A DNA stretch of 64,000 bases, from contig NZ_CAHJXN010000002.1 of assembly GCF_903645285.1 (NCBI RefSeq), positions 419,896 to 483,895 of the forward strand, read 5' to 3'. Below, piece by piece: positions 9,925 through 18,965 of the stretch (position 1 is its first letter; the number at the start of each line of letters is the position of its first letter). The translations under genes were made by a program, and so were the position numbers. This stretch comes from Streptococcus thalassemiae (GTDB lineage Bacteria; Bacillota; Bacilli; Lactobacillales; Streptococcaceae). The notes beneath the pieces are model-generated. The model was given only the letters and a program-made list of their open reading frames with translations, did no database searches and was not told the origin of the DNA.

Positions 9925-9958
9925 AAAAAGAAAAACCTTTACCATATATGGAAAAGGT
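9925..9958 (-). terminator. expression-platform terminator of the TPP riboswitch
   Basis: On the minus strand ACCTTTTCCATATATGGTAAAGGT forms a long stem-loop (9935-9958) followed by TTTTTCTTTTT. It lies between the aptamer and the first gene of the operon, so it likely stops transcription when thiamine pyrophosphate is bound. Confidence 0.8.
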
Positions 9959-9971
9959 CAAGAATAGACTA

Positions 9972-10062
<91 letters not shown>

Positions 10063-10111
10063 ATAGACATATGATAGCGCAAAATAAGAAAAATGTCAAG
10101 GAAACTGCTTA

Positions 10112-10140
10112 CAGAAAAGAGCAGGAAAAATTTCCTACTC
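10112..10140 (-). terminator. cbpD terminator
   Basis: On the minus strand GAGTAGGAAA pairs with TTTCCTGCTC and is followed by TTTTCT, a few bases beyond the cbpD stop. Confidence 0.7.
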
Positions 10141-10147
10141 CAATTTT

Positions 10148-11494
10148 CTATACTCGTTCTCCATCACTGTTTACTCTGTAGCCATCCACCGTCGTATTAA
10201 CAGCTAAGACACCTGAAGAGTAAGAATAATACCACTTACCAGAAACTTGATACCAGCCTGTTTTCATTGCCCCTGAACTATCCAGATAATACCACGAGCC
10301 ATTTTCCTTTAACCAGCCTGTCTGCATTTCACCAGATGATTTCAAATAATACCAGCTGGTACCATCCTTCAACCATCCCGTTGATTTAGAACCATTTGAT
10401 TTGAAATGATACCAACTACCATTTATTTTTTTCCAACCAACAGTCGATCCATTATTTGAGCTATAATTAGAGCTATTCCCTGATTGGTTCTGATAATTCT
10501 GTGAAGAAGTCACTCCCTCTAGCTGGATATAGCGACGACTTCCGTTATAAGCTGTATAACTCAACCACTTGTAGCCATCTTTTTCGAGAATTTGATCATA
10601 ATGAACATTCTCCCCAGGATAATAGTAATCAATCACAGTTGCGCTAGCTAGTGGCTGATTTTTGATAGCAGACTTAGACTTGAAATAATGTGTTCCTCCT
10701 GTTGAAGAAATACCAGAATAACCTATAGGATTTTTATTCACAGCCTCCAATTGAACGTAACGATAGCTTCCGTTATAGGCCGTATAACTCAACCACTTGT
10801 AGCCGTCTTTTTCAAGTATCTGATTATAATGAACCTTCTCTCCAGGATAATAGTAATCAATCACAGTTGCACTAGCTAGGGGTTCAGTTTTGATAGCAGA
10901 CTTGGTCTTAAAATAATGTATTCCTCCTGTTGAAGCTGAGGATTGACTATTCCCAACACTGCCAACATCCAAATCTTTAAAATGAATAAATCCTGTCATC
11001 GTATTTGCTTTTATACTTCGTTTATTATAGGCTTCTGTATAACCATAGTTATATTCCTCGATCTCAATCTGATCTCCCATTACATTTGACACCCAGGCAA
11101 CATGCCCATAAGTTCCTGCAGTAGACCAAGCAATGGAGCCAATCGTCGGTGTATTATCTACACGATAGCCTTCACGACGAGCACGATGCCCCCATTCATT
11201 CGCATTTCCATAAGCCCTTGGAATCTCAAAACCATTGACACTACTCAAACGAAAGGCTGCAAAAGAAGTACACTGACGAGAGTACATGCGCCACTGATCA
11301 ATTTCCTGACTCCCATTTTTATAGTAAGCAGGATAATCATCTCCACGCGCAATCGATCCATTTCCTCCAGAATAGGCATATACACTATTACCCGCTGCTA
11401 ACATCAATACTACTACTAAAAAGGGAACAACCTTTTTAACTGACATCTTCAAACAATAACTTGTCCCTCTTGCTATAAACGGTAAAATTTTCAT
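10148..11494 (-). CDS. cbpD: choline-binding murein hydrolase CbpD (fratricin)
   Basis: 448 residues: signal peptide (about 1-40, ending VYA), CHAP amidase/endopeptidase domain (about 50-150) with catalytic Cys in SRQCTSFAAF and His in YGHVAWV, two nearly identical SH3b domains (each starting HYFKSKSAIK), and four C-terminal choline-binding repeats (GWLK..GSWYYL). During competence CbpD is secreted and lyses non-competent siblings, helping DNA acquisition. Length equals that of pneumococcal CbpD. A combox-like promoter lies upstream, so it should be a ComX-dependent late gene. Confidence 0.95.
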   Translation of the reverse strand: MKILPFIARGTSYCLKMSVKKVVPFLVVVLMLAAGNSVYAYSGGNGSIARGDDYPAYYKNGSQEIDQWRMYSRQCTSFAAFRLSSVNGFEIPRAYGNANEWGHRARREGYRVDNTPTIGSIAWSTAGTYGHVAWVSNVMGDQIEIEEYNYGYTEAYNKRSIKANTMTGFIHFKDLDVGSVGNSQSSASTGGIHYFKTKSAIKTEPLASATVIDYYYPGEKVHYNQILEKDGYKWLSYTAYNGSYRYVQLEAVNKNPIGYSGISSTGGTHYFKSKSAIKNQPLASATVIDYYYPGENVHYDQILEKDGYKWLSYTAYNGSRRYIQLEGVTSSQNYQNQSGNSSNYSSNNGSTVGWKKINGSWYHFKSNGSKSTGWLKDGTSWYYLKSSGEMQTGWLKENGSWYYLDSSGAMKTGWYQVSGKWYYSYSSGVLAVNTTVDGYRVNSDGERV

Positions 11495-11511
11495 TCTTCC
11501 TCCTTGAAAAA

Positions 11512-11551
11512 TAATATAAATCGAAGATTGCCTTCACTTAAACTATTCGGA
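11512..11551 (-). promoter_or_regulatory. cbpD combox promoter
   Basis: The minus strand has TCCGAATA at 11544-11551, a 7/8 match to the ComX box TACGAATA, followed by an AT-rich -10-like TATATT near 11512-11520 and the AAGGAGGAAG ribosome site. It touches the T-tract of the veg terminator. Confidence 0.7.
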
Positions 11552-11584
11552 GAAAAAAGAAAAAGTGAGAAAATTTCTCACTTT
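11549..11584 (-). terminator. terminator of the gdpP-rplI-dnaB-veg run
   Basis: On the minus strand AAAGTGAGAAA/TTTCTCACTTT forms a perfect stem (11562-11584), followed by a T-rich tract. It overlaps the stop codon region of the veg-like gene. Confidence 0.8.
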
Positions 11585-11849
11585 AGTCCAGATAATGAAT
11601 CAAATTCTTTTCTGTAAGGATATCTGAGTAAGTAAAGGATTCAACGTAAACATTAGCTTGTTTATCTCCTTCCACATTCCCAAATTCCACAATAAATAGG
11701 GATGGATAAACTTCAATTAACTTACCCAATCTATTTTTTTGGCGCTTACGTCCATTTTCCAAAGTCATTTCAATTACATGACCCTCATGCGCCTTAATTT
11801 CCTCTTTGATTTTTTTCATCTTAGCTACATCTGTAAATGCATCTGTCAT
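11583..11849 (-). CDS. Veg family protein
   Basis: 88 residues matching the Veg (DUF1021) family: IKAHEGHVIEMTLENGRKRQKNRLGKLIEVYPSLFIVEF is given here as family pattern only in parts (EGHVIEMTLENGRKR; GKLIEVYPSLFIVEF). Veg is a small cytoplasmic SH3-like protein; in Bacillus it is linked to biofilm matrix expression, but the role in streptococci is unknown. It follows dnaB directly and shares its terminator. Confidence 0.85.
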   Translation of the reverse strand: MTDAFTDVAKMKKIKEEIKAHEGHVIEMTLENGRKRQKNRLGKLIEVYPSLFIVEFGNVEGDKQANVYVESFTYSDILTEKNLIHYLD

Positions 11850-11850
11850 T

Positions 11851-13203
11851 TTATGCCTCCCTTTTTGAGATACTTGAAAATTTATTGTATTCTTTTTGGA
11901 AAATCAATTCCACTGTTCCACGAGCTCCACTACGGTTTTTCTCAATGATAACTTCTACCTTATTATTTGGGATACCGTCCTCTTCTTCACCACCACGCTC
12001 ATAGTAATCGTCACGATAGAGAAAGGCTACGATATCAGCATCCTGCTCAATAGACCCAGATTCACGAATATCAGACAAGACTGGCCTCTTGTCCTGACGT
12101 TGTTCTACACCACGAGAAAGCTGACTTAGAGCGATTACTGGAACCTTCAGTTCCTTGGCTAGGATTTTCAACTGACGTGAAATTTCTGAAACTTCTTGTT
12201 GACGATTTTCTCGGCCTGTACCTGTAATCAATTGCAAGTAATCTATCAAAATCAAACCAAGATTGCCCGTTTCTTGAGCCAATTTACGAGAACGAGAACG
12301 AATCTCTGTAATCCGAATCCCTGGCGTATCATCGATATAGATACTTGCGTTGGCTAGATTCCCTTGAGCAATGGTATACTTTTGCCATTCCTCATCGGTC
12401 AATTGCCCCGTACGGATAGAATAGGATTCCACCAAACCTTCTGCCGCCAACATACGATCCACTAAACTTTCCGCACCCATTTCGAGCGAAAAGATAGCAA
12501 CCGTTTTGTCCAACTTAGTCCCAATGTTCTGAGCGATATTCAAGGCAAAGGCTGTCTTACCAACCGCTGGACGGGCTGCTAGGATAATCAACTCCTCCTC
12601 ATGAAGTCCAGTCGTCATATGATCTAAGTCACGATAGCCTGTCGCAATACCAGTAATATCGGTCGTTTGTTGCGAGCGAGCTTCCAGATTTCCAAAGTTG
12701 ATATTCAACACATCTCGAATGTTCTTAAATCCACTTCGATTAGCATTTTCGCTGACATCAATCAGCCCTTTTTCTGCCTGAGCAATGATTTCGTCAGCTG
12801 GTTGTGAAGCCTCGTAAGCTTGGTTGACAGACTCTGTCAACTTGGCAATTAAACGACGTAGCATTGCTTTTTCTGCAACAATCTTAGCATAGTACTCCGC
12901 ATTAGCAGAAGTTGGCACAGAATTGACAATCTCAACCAAGTAAGACAAGCCACCAATATTCTGTAAATTACCTTGATTATCAAGGATAGTACGAACCGTT
13001 GTTGCATCTATAGCATCGCCACGATCGGATAAATCGACCATAGCTTGGAAAATCAAACGATGGGCATACTTAAAAAAGTCCCGAGACTCAATGTATTCTC
13101 GCACAAAAACAAGCTTACTCTCATCAATAAAGATAGCCCCTAAAACGGATTGCTCAGCTAAGATATCTTGAGGTTGTACTCGTAACTCTTCTACTTCTGC
13201 CAT
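11851..13203 (-). CDS. dnaB: replicative DNA helicase DnaB
   Basis: 450 residues: N-terminal DnaB domain (about 1-150), linker helix and RecA-type ATPase with Walker A ARPAVGKTAFALN, Walker B LILIDYLQLI and the arginine-finger region. It unwinds the fork as a hexameric 5'-3' helicase. Called dnaC in Bacillus and some streptococcal annotations. It sits between rplI and veg, the usual streptococcal order. Confidence 0.95.
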   Translation of the reverse strand: MAEVEELRVQPQDILAEQSVLGAIFIDESKLVFVREYIESRDFFKYAHRLIFQAMVDLSDRGDAIDATTVRTILDNQGNLQNIGGLSYLVEIVNSVPTSANAEYYAKIVAEKAMLRRLIAKLTESVNQAYEASQPADEIIAQAEKGLIDVSENANRSGFKNIRDVLNINFGNLEARSQQTTDITGIATGYRDLDHMTTGLHEEELIILAARPAVGKTAFALNIAQNIGTKLDKTVAIFSLEMGAESLVDRMLAAEGLVESYSIRTGQLTDEEWQKYTIAQGNLANASIYIDDTPGIRITEIRSRSRKLAQETGNLGLILIDYLQLITGTGRENRQQEVSEISRQLKILAKELKVPVIALSQLSRGVEQRQDKRPVLSDIRESGSIEQDADIVAFLYRDDYYERGGEEEDGIPNNKVEVIIEKNRSGARGTVELIFQKEYNKFSSISKREA

Positions 13204-13246
13204 CAGACTTCCCTTCCTTTTACAATCTTGTCAAGAAGGTGTAAAC

Positions 13247-13699
13247 TTATCCTTCTTTCACACGAAGATTGATTACACTTGTGATATCTTGATAGATTTT
13301 CACTGGCACATCAATCAAACCAACCGCTCGAATCGGAGCTTGTACTTGAATATGACGTTTATCAATCTTAATTCCAAATTGCTTTTGCAATTCTTCTGCA
13401 ATTTTCTTATTGGTAATAGAACCAAAAGTACGTCCATCTGGACCAACTTTTTCAACAAATTCTACAACAGTTTCTTCTGCTTCAAGTTGGGCTTTAATTG
13501 CTTTTGCTTCTGCAATCATCTCAGCATGAGCTTTTTCTTCCGATTTTTGTTTACCACGAAGTTCACCTACAGCTTGAGCAGTCGCTTCTTTTGCTAGGTT
13601 CTTTTTGATAAGAAAGTTTTGCGCATACCCTGTTGGTACTTCCTTAATTTCGCCTTTTTTACCTTTTCCTTTAACATCTGCTAAAAAGATTACTTTCAT
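13247..13699 (-). CDS. rplI: 50S ribosomal protein L9
   Basis: 150 residues: N-terminal L9 domain ([33 protein letters not shown]), long connecting helix and C-terminal domain binding 23S rRNA. Its start overlaps the gdpP stop by four bases (ATGA), so it is translationally coupled to it. Confidence 0.97.
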   Translation of the reverse strand: MKVIFLADVKGKGKKGEIKEVPTGYAQNFLIKKNLAKEATAQAVGELRGKQKSEEKAHAEMIAEAKAIKAQLEAEETVVEFVEKVGPDGRTFGSITNKKIAEELQKQFGIKIDKRHIQVQAPIRAVGLIDVPVKIYQDITSVINLRVKEG

Positions 13700-15669
13700 T
13701 CTTCTTTCTCCTTTTCCTTTATTTCATTTAATACAATTTCTGTCAGTTTTTCACCTGCTTCCGACAAGGTTAAATCCTTAATTTGAGCTGCAGCTAAATT
13801 AAAGTGGCCTCCACCGCCTAACTCTTCCATAATCCGTTGCACATTCAGTTTACTACGACTTCGAGCTGAGATGGAGATAAATCCTTGTGTATTCTTCGCA
13901 AGAACAAAACTCGCTTCAATACCTGACATAGCTAACATGGCATCTGCTGCCTTACTAATAACAACTGTATCGTAGCATTTCGTGTCCTTAGCCTCTGCTA
14001 TCAGTACATCTGAACCTAATTTACGCCCCTGTAAAATCAGTTCATTGACCTCACGATATTCTTCAAAATCTGTCGCAGCGATTTCTTGGATAGCAATACT
14101 ATCACTTCCTCTCGTTCTGAGATAGCTAGCAACATCAAATGTCCGACTAGTCACTCGTGAGGTGAAATTTTTAGTATCCAGCATCATACCAGCCATCAAA
14201 ACACTGGCCTGCATACGACTCAGACGATTTTTCTTAGAATTTTGGAACTGAATCAATTCCGTTACCAACTCACTGGCACTGCTTGCACCACTTTCGATAT
14301 AAGTGATAACCGCATTGTCTGGGAAATCCTGATCCCTTCTATGGTGGTCAATAACGATGGTCTGTGTAAACAAATCATAAAATTCTTTTGATAATGTTAA
14401 GGCTGTCTTTGAATGGTCTACAAGAATCAACAAAGAACGATTGGTCACCATCCCCATTGCATCCTTAACAGACAACAACTTCGTAACTCCTTCTTTTTCT
14501 AAGAATGAAACAGCACGTTCAATATCTGGAGACATTTGTTCTTCATCATAAAGAGCATAGCTATTTTCAATCACATTGCTGGCGAACAACTGCATACCTA
14601 CAGCAGAGCCCAAGGCATCCATATCTAAATTTCTATGCCCAACTACAAACACTTGATCCACACTACGAATCTTATCAGATATGGCTGTCATCATTGATCG
14701 AGTACGGGTACGAGTGCGCTTGATGGACGCAGCCGACCCACCGCCAAAGTAGACTGGATTTTTCGTTTCATCATTCTCCTTGACAACCACCTGGTCGCCA
14801 CCACGTACTTCAGCCAAGTTCAAGTTGAGCAAAGCAACTTTCCCTATCTCATCATGATTTCCATCGCCATAAGAAAATCCCATACTTAAGGTCAAGGGCA
14901 ACTGTCTCTGTTTCGACTCTTCTCTGAAAGCATCAATAACAGAAAATTTATCATTCATCAAGCCCTCAAGCACCGTGTAGTCAGTAAATAGATAAAATCG
15001 ATCCATACTTACCCGACGAGAAAACATCATGTATTTTTCTGAAAACTCTGATATAAAATTAGCTACAAAACTATTGATTTGACTAATATCTGACTCAGAA
15101 GTTGCATCCTCCAAATCATCATAATTATCCACAGATACAATTCCAATCACTGGTCGACTTGTTACTAATTCATCTGTTATGGCTTGCTCCCTGGATACAT
15201 CTACAAAATACAAAACACCGGAAGAAGCATCCATATGAACAGCATAACGCTTCTCACCCAGCTTAGCATAAGTAGACGGATTTCCTACTGAAGCCTTGAT
15301 AATCGTTTGAACAGCTTCCAAATCAAAATCACCATCTTCCTTGGTCAAAATCAATTCAGCATAGGGATTAAACCACTCAACCTCTCCAGAAGATAAATTC
15401 AATTTCATAACACCTACAGGCATCTGTTCCAATAGAGCTGTCAAACTTTCTTCCGCTTGGTGGTTTACATACTGTATCTGTTCTACATCACTCCTTGTAT
15501 AATGCACTCTCAGTTTCTTAAATAAAAAAACATAGCCTCCTACAAAAAGAAACAAAATTAAAAGCGTCAGCAGATTATTATTAACAAAAATAATGAAAGT
15601 GGATAAGACTCCAAACGCAATCAATCCTACTAGAATAGGAAAAATTGGACTTACATAAAATTTTTTCAT
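13696..15669 (-). CDS. gdpP: cyclic-di-AMP phosphodiesterase GdpP
   Basis: 657 residues: two transmembrane helices (about 10-50), PAS-like domain (about 75-150), degenerate GGDEF domain (about 165-300) and DHH/DHHA1 phosphodiesterase (about 335-650) with [12 protein letters not shown] and DHHRRDQDF metal sites. It degrades c-di-AMP (Pde1 in pneumococci). A longer frame starts at 15690, but that ATG lies inside the -10 box; the ATG at 15667-15669 follows AAGAGG. Confidence 0.95.
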   Translation of the reverse strand: MKKFYVSPIFPILVGLIAFGVLSTFIIFVNNNLLTLLILFLFVGGYVFLFKKLRVHYTRSDVEQIQYVNHQAEESLTALLEQMPVGVMKLNLSSGEVEWFNPYAELILTKEDGDFDLEAVQTIIKASVGNPSTYAKLGEKRYAVHMDASSGVLYFVDVSREQAITDELVTSRPVIGIVSVDNYDDLEDATSESDISQINSFVANFISEFSEKYMMFSRRVSMDRFYLFTDYTVLEGLMNDKFSVIDAFREESKQRQLPLTLSMGFSYGDGNHDEIGKVALLNLNLAEVRGGDQVVVKENDETKNPVYFGGGSAASIKRTRTRTRSMMTAISDKIRSVDQVFVVGHRNLDMDALGSAVGMQLFASNVIENSYALYDEEQMSPDIERAVSFLEKEGVTKLLSVKDAMGMVTNRSLLILVDHSKTALTLSKEFYDLFTQTIVIDHHRRDQDFPDNAVITYIESGASSASELVTELIQFQNSKKNRLSRMQASVLMAGMMLDTKNFTSRVTSRTFDVASYLRTRGSDSIAIQEIAATDFEEYREVNELILQGRKLGSDVLIAEAKDTKCYDTVVISKAADAMLAMSGIEASFVLAKNTQGFISISARSRSKLNVQRIMEELGGGGHFNLAAAQIKDLTLSEAGEKLTEIVLNEIKEKEKEE

Positions 15670-15688
15670 TCCAAACCTCTTGGCACCC

Positions 15689-15697
15689 ATTATACCA
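15689..15697 (-). promoter_or_regulatory. gdpP promoter (extended -10)
   Basis: TGGTATAAT on the minus strand, with -10 TATAAT at 15689-15694. No convincing -35 hexamer. It fixes the gdpP start downstream of the first in-frame ATG. Confidence 0.65.
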
Positions 15698-15805
15698 TAA
15701 TAACCCTCAAAAAGCGACTTTTAAAGAAGTTTATGGCTATTAGCATTAACAGTTTAGCTGTGAGTTTATACATTCAGTCTCTATTTCTTCTTGATTTGAA
15801 CATAA

Positions 15806-15838
15806 AAAATAGAGGAAGAAGTAGTCATCCTCTATTTT
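15806..15838 (-). terminator. terminator of the lysR-led operon
   Basis: AAAATAGAGGA and TCCTCTATTTT form an 11-bp stem with an 11-base loop. On the minus strand it is followed by a short T run. It lies 35 bases past the FabK-like stop. Confidence 0.75.
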
Positions 15839-15872
15839 CTTCATTAACGATAGTTTCTTTAACTAAAAGAGA

Positions 15873-16811
15873 CTATTCTCCAACTTCTATCTGAAGACCT
15901 TTCAATCTTTCTTGGGCTTGGCTTACAATAGACTCTATAATAAACTTACAAGGTTTGATTTCTTTGACTAACCCCGCAATCTGACCACTCATCATTGAAC
16001 CATTTTCTGTATCTCCTTCATAAACCGCTTTAGAAAGAGATCCGATAGTAATTTCCTCTAATTCCTCACGGTTAGTTCCTTTTTGCTCTAATTCAATATA
16101 ATGATCAGTCATGGCATTTCGGATGCAACGAACTGGTGCCCCAGCAATCCGTCCAGTAACAGCAGTTGCCGTGTCATTTGCCTCCAAAACTGCTTCTTTG
16201 TACTCTGTAGCAATCGGACACTCATCTGAAGCTAGAAAAACAGTTCCCATCTGCACACCTGCTGCTCCTAAAGCAATGGCTGCAGCTAGTCCTCTACCAT
16301 CCGCAATTCCTCCTGCTGCGATAACAGGAATCGTAACAGCATCTACAATTTGCGGGATAAGAGCCATAGTGTTACTTTCTCCGATGTGACCACCTGCTTC
16401 TGAACCTTCTGCAATAACAGCATCAACTCCGAGTTCTTGCATTTTTTGAGCATGTTTCACACTAGCAATAACTGGAATAACCTTAATTCCAGCTTCCTTC
16501 AAATAAGGCATGACATGTTTTGGTGTTCCCGCCCCAGTTGTAACAACAGGCACTTTTTCTTCGATAATAACTGTAACAATATCTTTGATATTCTTCATCA
16601 TCAACATAATATTGACACCAAAAGGCTTATCTGTCAACTTTCTTAACTCACGAATTTCTTCACGTAACTGTTCTCCAGTCATCCCACCAGAGGCAATAAT
16701 TCCCAATCCCCCAGCTTCTGATACAGCTGCAGCTAATTGATAATGAGAAATTTGAGCCATAGCTCCTTGAAAAATTGGATATTTAATTTGTAAAAGTTTT
16801 GTAATAGACAT
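15873..16811 (-). CDS. FabK-like flavin-dependent enoyl reductase / nitronate monooxygenase family
   Basis: 312-residue TIM-barrel flavoprotein: YPIFQGAMA at the N-terminus, the phosphate-binding AGGIADGRG and the AEGSEAGGHIG loop, all close to enoyl-ACP reductase II (FabK) as I recall it. Streptococci carry fabK in their fatty-acid synthesis cluster, so this is probably a paralogue. Its substrate may be an enoyl-CoA rather than enoyl-ACP, given the acyl-CoA genes around it; nitronate monooxygenase is the other option. Last gene of the lysR-led run, separated from the hydrolase gene by 105 bases with a long inverted repeat. Confidence 0.8.
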   Translation of the reverse strand: MSITKLLQIKYPIFQGAMAQISHYQLAAAVSEAGGLGIIASGGMTGEQLREEIRELRKLTDKPFGVNIMLMMKNIKDIVTVIIEEKVPVVTTGAGTPKHVMPYLKEAGIKVIPVIASVKHAQKMQELGVDAVIAEGSEAGGHIGESNTMALIPQIVDAVTIPVIAAGGIADGRGLAAAIALGAAGVQMGTVFLASDECPIATEYKEAVLEANDTATAVTGRIAGAPVRCIRNAMTDHYIELEQKGTNREELEEITIGSLSKAVYEGDTENGSMMSGQIAGLVKEIKPCKFIIESIVSQAQERLKGLQIEVGE

Positions 16812-16836
16812 GTGAATACTCCTTTATTTTCTGTTG

Positions 16837-16885
16837 CTTCTTGTTGGCGTATGGGTAGTCATCCCACCTGATCCAAGTCAACAAG
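16837..16885 (-). other. inverted repeat in front of the FabK-like gene
   Basis: On the minus strand TTCTTGTTG and CAACAAGAA form a perfect 9-bp inverted repeat around a loop that holds a smaller TGGG/CCCA stem. Two tiny frames overlap it: a six-codon one after AAGGAGACAA (MISFSC) and a 12-codon one (MTTHTPTRSNRK). No T-tract follows, so it is more likely an RNA processing or attenuation structure than a terminator. Confidence 0.45.
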
Positions 16886-16916
16886 AAAATGAAATCATTT
16901 GTCTCCTTATATACGA

Positions 16917-17834
16917 CTATCCTAAAAAAATTGGTTTGCGATCTTGCCTATCTGTAAAAGGAATTATTGGAGGTCGAGAGCGTGGCACATAATCTACAAA
17001 TTCTTTACCTTCTTTATCAAACTGGGCGACTGCTAAAAATTGATCATGATAAAAGAAAAATTTATAGTCATTTTCAAAAGCTTGACGGAGCCACTTCTCT
17101 TTTGCCAAGATTGATTTCATAGGGTAATCATCCACTGCAGGAACCCACAGAGAATTCCGATGAACATGTGTCAACATCAAATCTCCCATATGAATCATCG
17201 TATCCTTTCCTTGTTTCAATAGAATAATACTATGACCATTACTATGACCACTCGTACGAATCATTTGAATTTCTGGAATCACATTAATGTATTCTGAAAA
17301 AGTTGTTACTTGCTTTTCAATTGGTTCCCAGTTTTCTCTAAGATAAGTGCCTTTTGTCCGATTATTAGGATTTCGCATTTCATACCATTCGACATCGTTT
17401 ACAATGATTTTTGCTTTGGGATACTTGGATACCAAGTCTCCAGAGACATCCCTATAGGTCAAACCACCTGAATGATCATGATGCATATGAGTCATGAGAA
17501 CAACATCAATCTGACTAGTAGTCAATCCTAAGAGTTCCAAACTCTCCTCAACCCTGCTCTCTGATAAAATACCTAAATTTCGTCTTTGTTTTTCTGATAA
17601 TTTAGCTGTATCAAAACTAGTATCAATAAGGTAATTTTTCTCCTTATATTGAATCAAAATTGGATCTGTTAGCTCAGCCATCATATTATCCTCATTGGTT
17701 GGATAATAGCGCGACCATACAACTTTAGGAACAGGGCCAAAAAGTGTTCCTGCATCAGTTAATTTATCTGCACCACGTAGCCAAGTCAACTTCATATCAT
17801 GGAACTGGTATTCCTGTAGTGTGAGATTTGTCAT
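16917..17834 (-). CDS. metallo-beta-lactamase-fold hydrolase (YtnP-like lactonase family)
   Basis: 305 residues with the zinc motif THMHHDHSGGL (HxHxDH, about 115-122), further metal ligands in SGHSNGHS and HMGDLML, and a His near the C-terminus (FFYHDQF). Pattern and length suit the YtnP/AHL-lactonase-like branch of the superfamily. In this operon it could hydrolyse a lactone or a CoA thioester, but nothing in the sequence decides between them. It starts 3 bases after the stop of the acyl-CoA dehydrogenase-like gene. Confidence 0.78.
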   Translation of the reverse strand: MTNLTLQEYQFHDMKLTWLRGADKLTDAGTLFGPVPKVVWSRYYPTNEDNMMAELTDPILIQYKEKNYLIDTSFDTAKLSEKQRRNLGILSESRVEESLELLGLTTSQIDVVLMTHMHHDHSGGLTYRDVSGDLVSKYPKAKIIVNDVEWYEMRNPNNRTKGTYLRENWEPIEKQVTTFSEYINVIPEIQMIRTSGHSNGHSIILLKQGKDTMIHMGDLMLTHVHRNSLWVPAVDDYPMKSILAKEKWLRQAFENDYKFFFYHDQFLAVAQFDKEGKEFVDYVPRSRPPIIPFTDRQDRKPIFLG

Positions 17835-17837
17835 TCT

Positions 17838-18953
17838 TTACTCCTTTAGCCACTGACAGGCAATTCGCTTGCGAATCGAATCTCCTGATTTACCATACAT
17901 TTCAAGCGTTTTAGCATCTTTTAAATACCGGTCAATGGGAATATCTTCCACAGTATGCAGGGGGCTCATCAACCGAATAATATCCTCAGAAATCTCCAAG
18001 GCAACTTTTGTTGTATAAAGTTTAATCTGACATACAAACAAAAGTGCATCTCCCATGTTATCTTGATACGAATTAAAATACGCTTTTGCTGAACACAATT
18101 TTGTATACAAGTCTGCAAACTGATACTGATAAACAGTTGCATCTAGTAAACGCTTGCCAAACCCACGTTTAACTTTCACAAAAGACAATCCTTTTTCAAA
18201 TGCACCTTCAGCAACTCCGAGGGAGACTGCACTAAGACCAAGCTGTAATTTTTGAAGAATATCATTCAATTGTTCAGCACCTGATAAGCTCAAACCCAAT
18301 AATCTGTCTTGCGTCAGAAGCACATTGTCAAAGGCAACAGAACTGATGGGTAACCCCTTTAGACCTGGTTTGCTAATGTCATCACCAATAACAACACCTG
18401 GGTCTCTTGTATCGACTATGAAAAAACCAAAAGAATCTTTTCCCCCATCTGCTTCTATCTTCGCAAGTATCAATAAAATATCAGCAAATCGACAATTAGA
18501 CACAATTGATTTTTCACCTGATAAACGCCAACCAGTAGCTGTTTTCGCAGCAGTAGTTTCAATTACTGACAAACTTTCCATGGATTTTCCTTCAGAGAAT
18601 CCCAAGCCTACTAATCTCTCACCTTTTACTAATGATTCAAGATAATGAGACTGCTGGTCTATGGTTCCAAAGCGCATAAAAGGGTAGATTCCATAGTAAG
18701 CTTGAGTCAATAAAATTGTAGAAAATGCTGGAAAATACTTTGCAATCAGACGAATAAGAGTTAGAAAAGGTACAGTCGCCCCATCAAGCTGACTATCTAC
18801 ACAAGAGGAAAAAATATTATATTTATCAATAAATTTAGAGAGTAACTCTCTCGGAAATTGATTTTCATCCTCCCTGTTCCTCAAATAGGGTAAAAGTAAA
18901 TTCCGTAACTCTGCATCCAGTTCATGCTCCAAGGCATTATTATCAATCATCAT
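17838..18953 (-). CDS. divergent acyl-CoA dehydrogenase-fold protein
   Basis: About 371 residues with the overall ACAD plan: N-terminal helices, a central beta domain (GLGFSEGKSMESLSVIETTAAK, GWRLSGEKSIVSN) and a C-terminal helical domain. The segment that normally holds the catalytic Glu (YEGT) reads LEMYGKSGDSIRKR, so that Glu is absent, and the usual ITEP motif is replaced by GFSEGKS. It may use another base, as isovaleryl-CoA dehydrogenase does, or be non-classical. A GTG lies two codons upstream; I chose the ATG at 18951-18953, five bases after GAGG. Six bases separate it from lysR. Confidence 0.75.
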   Translation of the reverse strand: MMIDNNALEHELDAELRNLLLPYLRNREDENQFPRELLSKFIDKYNIFSSCVDSQLDGATVPFLTLIRLIAKYFPAFSTILLTQAYYGIYPFMRFGTIDQQSHYLESLVKGERLVGLGFSEGKSMESLSVIETTAAKTATGWRLSGEKSIVSNCRFADILLILAKIEADGGKDSFGFFIVDTRDPGVVIGDDISKPGLKGLPISSVAFDNVLLTQDRLLGLSLSGAEQLNDILQKLQLGLSAVSLGVAEGAFEKGLSFVKVKRGFGKRLLDATVYQYQFADLYTKLCSAKAYFNSYQDNMGDALLFVCQIKLYTTKVALEISEDIIRLMSPLHTVEDIPIDRYLKDAKTLEMYGKSGDSIRKRIACQWLKE

Positions 18954-18965
18954 CTTCACCTCAAT

